Assembly (NCBI GenBank): GCA_030710605.1
Contig: CP092876.1
Span: forward strand, 63,302,115 to 63,366,114
Source: Cordylochernes scorpioides
Lineage: Eukaryota; Arthropoda; Arachnida; Pseudoscorpiones; Chernetidae
Length of the DNA stretch: 64,000 nucleotides
Direction of reading: 5' to 3'
Numbering within the stretch: the first letter of the stretch is position 1; every line of letters begins with the position of its first letter. The position numbers and the translations under genes were made by a program. Below are positions 56,490 to 64,000 of this stretch, one piece after another. The notes under the pieces are model-generated. The model saw nothing but the letters and a program-made list of their open reading frames with translations. It made no database searches and was not told where the DNA came from.

Positions 56490-57110
56490 ATGTCTCCTAA
56501 AAGAGCCCTTTCTATTGTTGAGGCCATCGAAGCAAAGCAACGTCGTATTGAACAGCAGCGACAAAGACGTTTAAATTCACCCGTAAGAGAACGGCATAAT
56601 GAACAACAACGGCAATACCGAATGAATATGAGCGAAAATCAAAGAGCCCTTCAAAGGGAAAACAGTAGGCTGAGGATGCAAAGAATTCGACAGGGAGATA
56701 ATCTACCTTTGCCAACAGGGACATATTTCGAGGAAGATCAAATTCCCCTGCACCTTTGTGGCCAACTTGATCAAGTTTGCCCAAAATGTAGAGCAAAGTA
56801 TTTCGAATTGGAACAAACGACATACAGTAAAACTTTTCATAAATGCTGTTCCAAAGGAAAAGTCGAACTTGAACCGATTCAAACCTCTGAACTACTTGAA
56901 AGTTTAATGACTAGAAAGCATCAACTTTCAAAGAACTTCATGGGAAACATCCGTTCCGTCAACAGTGCCCTAGCATTCGCTTCAATGGGAGCAAACCTTG
57001 CACCTCCTCCTGGATATGGGCCCTATTGTTTCCGAATCAACGGACAGATTTATCACCGCTCAGGTGCTTTGCATCCTGAAAATGATGATCATGTTGCAAT
57101 GATGATCATG
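56490..57110 (+). pseudogene. Helitron replication protein, N-terminal fragment
   Basis: MSPKRALSIVEAIEAKQRRI begins a Lys/Arg/Gln-rich coiled region (residues 1-75). CGQLDQVCPKCRAKYFELE (zinc-like C-x2-C) and the conserved YGPYCFRINGQIYHRSGAL, LHPEND box of Helitron_like_N follow. The HUH nuclease and Walker A of the helicase should follow, but the sequence jumps to Walker B at about 57110 with a frame change. The junction lies in a repeated GATGATCATG word. Non-functional. Confidence 0.8.
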
Positions 57111-58197
57111 CAAATGTCATTATTTATGATGAAGCTACCATGGCACCAAAAGATGCTCTTAGATGCATTAATAATCTCTTGAAAGAAATCATGCAAAATG
57201 AAAAACCACTTGGTGGTAAAACCATTGTCTTTGGAGGGGACTTTCGACAGACTTTGCCTGTTGTTCCACATGGAACTCAAGCTGCAATTGTAGATTCAAG
57301 TATTAAATTTCATCCTCTATGGAAAAAATTTTATATTTTGAAATTAGACAATAATATTAGGTCAATTGACCCAGAGTTTAGTGCCTGGCTTTTAAAGCTT
57401 GGAAATGGCGAGCTAACAAATGATCTTGGCTTAGACTCCGATACATTTGAAATACCATCTGAAATGGTTTGCAATGGCGATTTAGTCAAAGAAATTTATG
57501 GAGATAAATTGCTTCCTTCTGACTTTGAACAGTATACCGATAAGGCTATACTTTGTCCCAGAAATGTGGATGTTGATGATATCAACAACCGAGTTTTAGA
57601 TATCCTTGAAGGTGACTCCATAACATATTTCAGCTCAGACTCAATAGATGATGCGACACCTGAAGATAATGAGAGCTATCCACCGGTATTTCTCAACAGC
57701 CTTAACCCTTCGGGAATGCCACTTCATAAGCTGAAGCTATAAGTTGGAGAAATCATAATGCTTCTTCGAAACTTAAACACAAAGCGAGGTCTTTGTAACG
57801 GGACGAGATTAGTAATAACTAAATTGTTACCTAATTTAATTATTGCAAAAGTTCGGACTGGCACTGCAGTAGATCAATCTGTATTTATTCCGAGAGTTTA
57901 CTTGGCCCCAATACATTCTGAGATTCCTTTCATTCTCAGAAGGGGCAGTTCCCTGTAAAATTAGCCTTCGCTATGACAATAAATAAATCACAAGGCCAAA
58001 CCCTTGAAATGGTTGGCATCTATTTACCTGAACCAGTTTTTAGCCATGGTCAGTTATATGTTGCTTTTTCTAGGGTTAAAAGCTCTAAGTGTGTTAAAAT
58101 AAAAATAATCCACGGAAGCAAGCAAGGAAGGCTTCTTGAAAATAGTTCAGCTTGCTTCACCAAAAATGTTGTTTACAAAGAAATTTATTCATTGTAA
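57111..58197 (+). pseudogene. Helitron Pif1-like helicase, C-terminal half
   Basis: It starts with the Walker B region VIIYDEATMAP, then KTIVFGGDFRQTLPVVP (motif III), NNIRSID, AILCPRNVDVDDINN, VFLNSLNPSGMPLHKLKL. A stop at about 57740 interrupts it. It resumes EIIMLLRNLNTKRGLCNGTR, and after another break at 57956 gives [20 protein letters not shown] and [10 protein letters not shown] (motifs V and VI). Walker A is absent because of the deletion. Confidence 0.85.
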
Positions 58198-58444
58198 GTT
58201 CACCTCTTTTAAAGTAAAAATGTTAATTAAAAAAATATCAATAAAATGACCCGAAAAGTAAAATGTTGCAACGCTCGGAAGGGGATCGATCCCTGACGGA
58301 CCATGAACGTTATTTTACCTCGAACGCTTCCGATTACATATTATTAAGTATCAAAAAGGAATGTGAGAAATAAAATTAGGAATCCACCTGCTCTAGCCGA
58401 TCCCTTCCTTGGACGGGCTTTTCTACTAGTTTTTAATAAAACAA

Positions 58445-59650
58445 CTTCCTACTGTCCTTAGTGCAACGATAAAAATATTTAGAGGACCTTAATCATTACA
58501 GACTAACTTTCTAAGAAGTATGTCCAATTTAATACACATCGAATGTATTGATATGTTTGGCATATATATTCGACACAGGGATGGAATATTTTGTCAAGGT
58601 ATGTATGGAAGATATGGACATTAGGTTTGATGAAAGAATAGGAATATAACCCTAGATAGCATCGAACATTGCTCTCAGCTAATAATTTTGCTATCGTATG
58701 GTGTTTATTAGATAAATTGTAACTCTCTTCTAATATTATATTGATAATTATATCATGGAAAACATGTTTCATGGCTTCAAATAGTAGATAAAAGCTTTGT
58801 ATCAAATCCACACATATCAATATTAAAGAAGATAACGTAATGCTCTAATCACCTTCATCTTCTTTAAAAACTTCAAGAACCAAAGTTTGAATTTTAAACT
58901 CAACAAGCTTAAAATTGAATCTTGATCATTATGTTGGATTGATTACTTTACTGGAAATTTTGAATCTCAACTGTCACGAGGTAATTCAAGTTGAATTTGA
59001 TTTTTATTTTTGTGCATATTAAGAATTTTATATGTTAATAAATTATTGATCAATACACATTTAATAAATTAAGAATATCAGAAAGATTTTTTTAAATCAA
59101 TGATTCAGCCAATATTTTAACGATTGATTTGTATTCAATTTTTAATCACACTATCTTTCAAAACTATATTCATACTCATTTTTTTACCTTTTCAATAAGT
59201 TATTTATTGAATTTAAGTTATTATAGAATTTAAACGTTTTACTTGTGAGATTAGTAATTTAATAAATTTTAATGTTTTATATTTGCATTCACAAATATTT
59301 AATAACTTTTAAGACTAATATTTGAACTCAATGATTTGATAGCTTTATTGACTAATTTGCACTCAAAGATTTGATCATTCTTTTAAATGATTTATTTACT
59401 GAAAGACATGATCAATTTTGATTAATTATTTACACTCAAAGGCATGATAACCTCCATTGACTTAAATGCACTCTAGGATTTGATCACTATTTTAATGACA
59501 TATATTTATACTCAAAGATTTGATGATCACTATAAGTGACTCATTTGATCTTAACGATTTGATCAAATTTCGATGTTATTTTTACTTGACGATACACTCA
59601 CATTGAATAATTGATTCACACTTATTAATTTCATCATATATATATATAAA
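58445..59650. other. AT-rich spacer
   Basis: No gene. Near 59330-59540 the word CTCAAAGATTTGATCA recurs every ~60 bases in diverged form, an old tandem repeat. Confidence 0.45.
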
Positions 59651-59653
59651 TCG

Positions 59654-60006
59654 ACCTTTGAAATTTATCCCGCGTGCGTTTCTTTTGAACGAAAAATCGA
59701 AATTTATTTTTAAGAAGAAATAACGATTATTTCTAACCTTAGGGATGAAGTATGTAAGGATTAATTGTGAAGAGTAATGATAAACGGAAAAATAAAAGTG
59801 TCCAGGGATGGGAATCGAATCTGCCCGGTAAGCGGAACACTGTGGGTTCGATTCCCATCCCTGGACAATTTTATTTTTCCGTTCATCATTACACAATTCA
59901 TCCTTTCATACCTCATCCCTAAGGTTAGAAATGATCGTTATTTATCCTTGAAAATAAATTTCGATTTTTCGTTCAAAAGAAACGCATGCGGGATTATTTT
60001 CAAAGG
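59654..60006. repeat. Foldback family 2, palindromic copy with tRNA-like centre
   Basis: Arms from CCTTTGAAA (59654) to TTTCAAAGG (60006) are inverted copies including CGTTTCTTTTGAACG. The centre (59800-59870) reads TCCAGGGATGGGAATCGAA and then the box-B half of the tRNA-like core in the opposite orientation. Confidence 0.75.
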
Positions 60007-60009
60007 TTG

Positions 60010-62145
60010 TTTTACAATCATAAGCCGCATTATATTGTTTTATATAAATAAATATATACTCAACGGGAAAGAGAGAAATATACGCAATGACCAGTCAATA
60101 ATATATTTGTAAATATGATTTTAATCATTTTAAATATTATTCATTTATATATATTCTAGATTGAAATTGAGCACAATAATATCACTATATACTGTATTTA
60201 TATCAATTTTCAATGATATCTTTGTATGCAATTGTTTATTTGCGCTTTAATTTATATATTATTATTATGTAAATAAAAATTTGTAAATAGACTGACCATT
60301 CGTTACACTTTTCAGAGAAAAACTTGTAACCTTTTTTTGAAAAATAAAGTTATATTATTGTAATAATATATTAAAGTTATGCACGATAGCTTAGTTTAAA
60401 ATTAGTTATTTTAATTCACATACAATGATATTTTCTCCTCAAAATTGGAAATTTTGAAAAATTGCTCACCTATATATTTGTAATTTCACAATATTCAAAT
60501 AATGATTTTATTATTTTACAAACATGATAAGGCAAAATTTGGATTATAGATGATAAACAAATAAGATTCCGTATTTTTTCTGAAGATGGCAACAACGCTG
60601 TTCCTGAAACGTCATCCACTATTCATTTATTTGAATTTGGTCTTATTACCTAGTGTTTTTATTACAAACATTTATAGTCGTTATTTGATGAATGATTTAT
60701 TCAGTGATAAAATCTATTCGTTATCAATAATTCCTTATATATATCATATTTTCATGTTTTTTCTATTTAAAATATAAGCAGAATCAGATATTTTTGATTA
60801 TTTCATTATGGATTTCAAACTCAATATGTATCTATATAAAACGACTTGTTGAACAAAATAATTTGGGGATTATCAAACGTTAACAGATAATATTTCAGCC
60901 ATATTTTATATTACAAAAGTTTGAAACACAGGACTATTATTTTTATGAGCCAAAACCTATATTTTATTTTCTAATTCCAATATTTAGGTATCGATATTGA
61001 TGACATAGTTGAAATGGGTCATTGGACCCTAACTTGGACAAACTATTGATTGAAAGAGGATTATTTACCTACGTCTTTCTGACATCGTGGTGAATTGTTA
61101 ATTGTTCCACGCGTAGCAACGATCAGAAATATGAAATACTCTAGTTGTCTTCAGAGACCTGAGATATTTAGATGCAACTTTAAAAGCAGCTTTTGCGCAT
61201 TAAAATATTTCCGCTCGCCAATATAATATAGAATACCATAACTCTAGGTTCGATTTTGATTAATTCAAGTTGAAGATTTATCAACCTTTTTATAAAGGTT
61301 TATTGTTCTTTTGACCCTTAAGCGACCTACTGTTGCCCTTTAAAAAAGGGGTGAAACGGCTATTAATTAATTATGCCTTTTAATCTATTTTCTATTTCCC
61401 AAAACGTACAGATATGCAAAAAAAAAAAAACAATATATAAAAATATAAAATGTTAAAATACATATGCATTAATTTGACACTGTATGAAAATATGCACAGA
61501 TGAAATTTTATATTGATTTTGAAATTGTTCATATGGCTACTGAAATATAAAAAGTGAAAAAATAAACTATAACGGAATACACACGAATGCCCACTCTTTG
61601 CCTACCTTCATTTTATCAATTTTAATCTGGGGCATCACCCGATTTTCTCATTTAAATGTTTTACTCTATTTGAAAATCGTCTTTCTTGTTTAGAAAAGTA
61701 TCGTGGTTTTACTCAGACTACCAATCGTCCAAAACAGCATTTAACATTTACTTTTTATTCCGTTGTGCAGTATGTGCGCAACATCCCAGTCAGCGTTGTT
61801 ATTTTGACCCTGTACATGTGAGCCTATGTTTGATATGTTTCTTGAGCCCTTTAGTTCTTTTTTGTGCTCCTTCATTCTATCCTTCAAGGTAATTTATTTT
61901 TTCCTATGTATGTTTTGTTGCAACCCTGGTAGATATTTTTCATACAATATTCTTTATTTTTGCATGATTTGGCTTGTAGGGTTTCATTACTTTGTTTCTT
62001 GTTGCTTTGTCCCTGGGTGTGCTAGAATGTTATAAATATTAAACTCTTTTTTTGTTGAATATTCTTGTGATTATTGTGCTTCGATGAAGGGATTCGTGAT
62101 ATTAATATTTATTATGATGCATTAGCACGCCATCTGTTATTAAAA
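60010..62145. other. Non-genic DNA
   Basis: AT-rich. Short frames at 60586-60777 and 61686-62035 lack motifs. Nothing is supported. Confidence 0.45.
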
Positions 62146-62147
62146 TT

Positions 62148-62332
62148 CTAAACTATTATAGACGCGTATGATTCTTTTTGAAATTAAACAATTTCTACTG
62201 CCCTTACTGCAATGGAAAGATTAATTCACAACTGATGAGCCAGGCCCTCCCATTAATTTTTCTATTGTAGAAAAAGCTGTAGAATTTGTTTAATTTCAAA
62301 AATAATCATAAGCGTCTATAATAGTTTCGAAT
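62148..62332. repeat. Foldback family 1 copy
   Basis: AACTATTATAGACGCG..AATTAAACAA and its complement (62295-62332) flank a middle with ACTGCCCTTACTGCAATG and CTGATGAGCCAGGCCCTCCC. Confidence 0.65.
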
Positions 62333-62439
62333 TTTCATATTAATTTTTATTTGAAGCTGCGCGTTTTAAGGATTTTTTTCGCTTTTCTCTTTTTTCAACC
62401 ATTTCCTATTTTGACTTTAAGAGAATAATTATCATTCAG

Positions 62440-62900
62440 TTATACTTTAACCTTTCTCACCTTCCTGGAGGAAGGTGAAGAACCTCTTATTATATGATCC
62501 CATCTCCAAATAAAGGAAAATCTCTATTTGGATTCTCCACTCGCAGATATGAGAGAACGACCTGGATTAATTAATATAGCAGAGTGCAGAAACCGGGATA
62601 AGTCTTCAACTTCAACCTAATATGGAGGAGAGACTAACTTTCCCTTTAAGTTGGAAATGGCATCTAAACGGTAGATTTACTTGCTATTAGGTCAATTCTT
62701 TATGAAGGCGAAGTACGAGGGTAACCAGAGCGCTATTTTCTAACAACAACTATCAATGATTGAACCGAATGATGGGAAAAACCAGGGCAATGTCTTCCAG
62801 ACTATGACTTTGAATAGATTGAATTGGTGTAGCCTGATTGAAGAGCCCTCACTATCTTAAGACTTGGACGCCAAAAATAAATCACATTTCACTTTTGTAG
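62440..62900. other. Candidate conserved non-coding element
   Basis: A non-repetitive block of balanced composition with TTCCTGGAGGAAGG, CCTGGATTAATTAATATAG and GAATAGATTGAATTGG words, and no open frame. Confidence 0.3.
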
Positions 62901-62904
62901 GAGC

Positions 62905-64000
62905 AAAAATGGGATTTCTTAATAAATTAAATTATCATTCTAAACACTTAACTCAGAGAGAGAGAGAGAGCGAGACGAATTTTGAAAAATCTTCGAATTA
63001 ATTCACTAAATTATTGATATCTCTCCTCGCGTCATTTTATGTCTGAAAATAATATTTTTAAATATTAAAAACATCTGCAATGTGTAAATTAATTTTGAAG
63101 AGTAATTCAAAATAAAAATTGTATTTTCCATTTGTAAATTAATATAATAATAATTTTAAAGTAATAGTGTGTGTATATAAAGAAAAACCCATTGGTTTAA
63201 TTAATATAAGTTCAATTTTTTTTCATATATATACATAATTAAATTATATTGTTTCTCAAAAACAAGGGATAAAAACAGTTTTAATAATTCCTTACGTTAA
63301 AATAGGCGCTGAAATGGAGTATATTTGATATAATGGTTTTAATTAATCTTTTTTTGGTTACTTTGTGTTTTTATTTCAATACCACCAACGCATCTTCCAA
63401 CCTTAATTAGATTAGTTCGTGGAAAATTCTCCTAGTGTCTAGAGGGATTTTTTTTTTATTCGGTGGATTTCTGAAAGCTTTATTCGCTTCTTCACAAAAT
63501 TTCTTGAAATATTTTCTGACGTTAATTGTTATTTTTATTCAATTTGAATAATGTGATTACAAGATTTAATTGAATGGAGATGGAAAAAGGTTTTCTATTT
63601 AGAAACGTATATTCTAAATTGATGTCCAAAAATTATTTTTATATATAAGAAAATTGGGGTTAGTTGTTGGGAATTTATATTCCAATAAAGATGGCATCCT
63701 TCCAGAATAATAAATTTGATATATCAGCTAGCGATATATACATATTTTGGCATTCAGCTTGGGCAGTAGCTGCTATATTTTCTTGTACATTGTTAAATAA
63801 GACGCCCTTCTTTCCAAATTCTTATACATTTTCTTTGTTAAATTCACATTAGTTTAAATTATTTTTATATTTAGTAATATTCTAATATGTAAGTGATAGA
63901 TTTTGATTGGAAAATTTCAAAGAGTAAATCCTCATTTCAACGATAGTTTAAAATAAAATGTATACCCCTGTATTCTAAATATTTATTATAATACCTTAAA
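62905..64000. other. AT-rich spacer to window end
   Basis: A (GA)n run lies at 62956-62973. No gene. A 62-codon frame at 63664 has no motif. Confidence 0.45.

Larger units (their letters stand above)
56230..58440 (+). mobile_element. Helitron with internal deletion (boundaries approximate)
   Basis: It contains an N-terminal Helitron-protein segment joined to the back half of a Pif1-type helicase. Candidate ends are the TC-rich start near 56240 and CTAGT near 58427 after a GC hairpin-like stretch. Neither end is proven. Confidence 0.55.

Noticed and set aside
58262..58330. tRNA-like GGATCGATCCC box near the Helitron 3' end
   Set aside because: No box A or cloverleaf could be formed.

Overview
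The window looks like a gene-poor, AT-rich stretch of an arthropod nuclear genome, most plausibly an arachnid. The evidence is a Tc1 transposase of the kind common in spiders, Penelope-like elements with a GIY-YIG domain, insect/arachnid-type Helitron ends (5' TC, 3' hairpin plus CTRR), an arthropod-style copia element, R1-like LINE fossils and a nuclear tRNA-Gly. There are no operons, bacterial genes or CRISPR arrays. The organism call is an inference from repeat content.

Layout. 1-3964: an old R1-like LINE copy carrying a Tc1 element and a Penelope-like element (PLE). An unoccupied paralogue of the same LINE lies at 15780-17705. 3966-18472: a local family of small, highly charged, nuclear-looking proteins. 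It has a degraded repeat-rich minus-strand member (3966-6675), a decayed relative (14170-14670) and two intact plus-strand genes (13105-13554 and 18035-18472). All three readable N-termini begin M-x5-K-R, and the two intact genes share their leader and flanks. 7200-12560: foldback elements, LTR pieces, Helitrons and a tRNA-Val-type SINE with 12-bp target duplications. 19052-31480: a solo LTR and several foldback families. Two copies of one family (23470-23810, 28456-28990) and one copy of another (29960-30565) contain canonical hammerhead ribozymes, so they resemble animal retrozymes. 31891-36030: an extremely AT-rich reverse-transcriptase element, broken by frameshifts and by a pogo-like MITE. 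38899-41703: a very young non-coding LTR element with identical LTRs. 43010-44790: a 35-39 bp satellite interrupted by a second PLE remnant. 45870-51960: a gypsy-type pol fossil split by a young but frameshifted copia element (46346-50936). 54960-58440: three Helitron-type units, one containing a tRNA-Gly(TCC) gene and one an internally deleted helicase element. 59654-64000: foldbacks and mostly featureless AT-rich DNA.

Four segments (26560-26830, 36580-37190, 52960-53540, 62440-62900) look unlike the surrounding repeats and are offered as candidate conserved non-coding elements. The most interesting signals are the hammerhead-bearing repeats and the charged-protein gene family.
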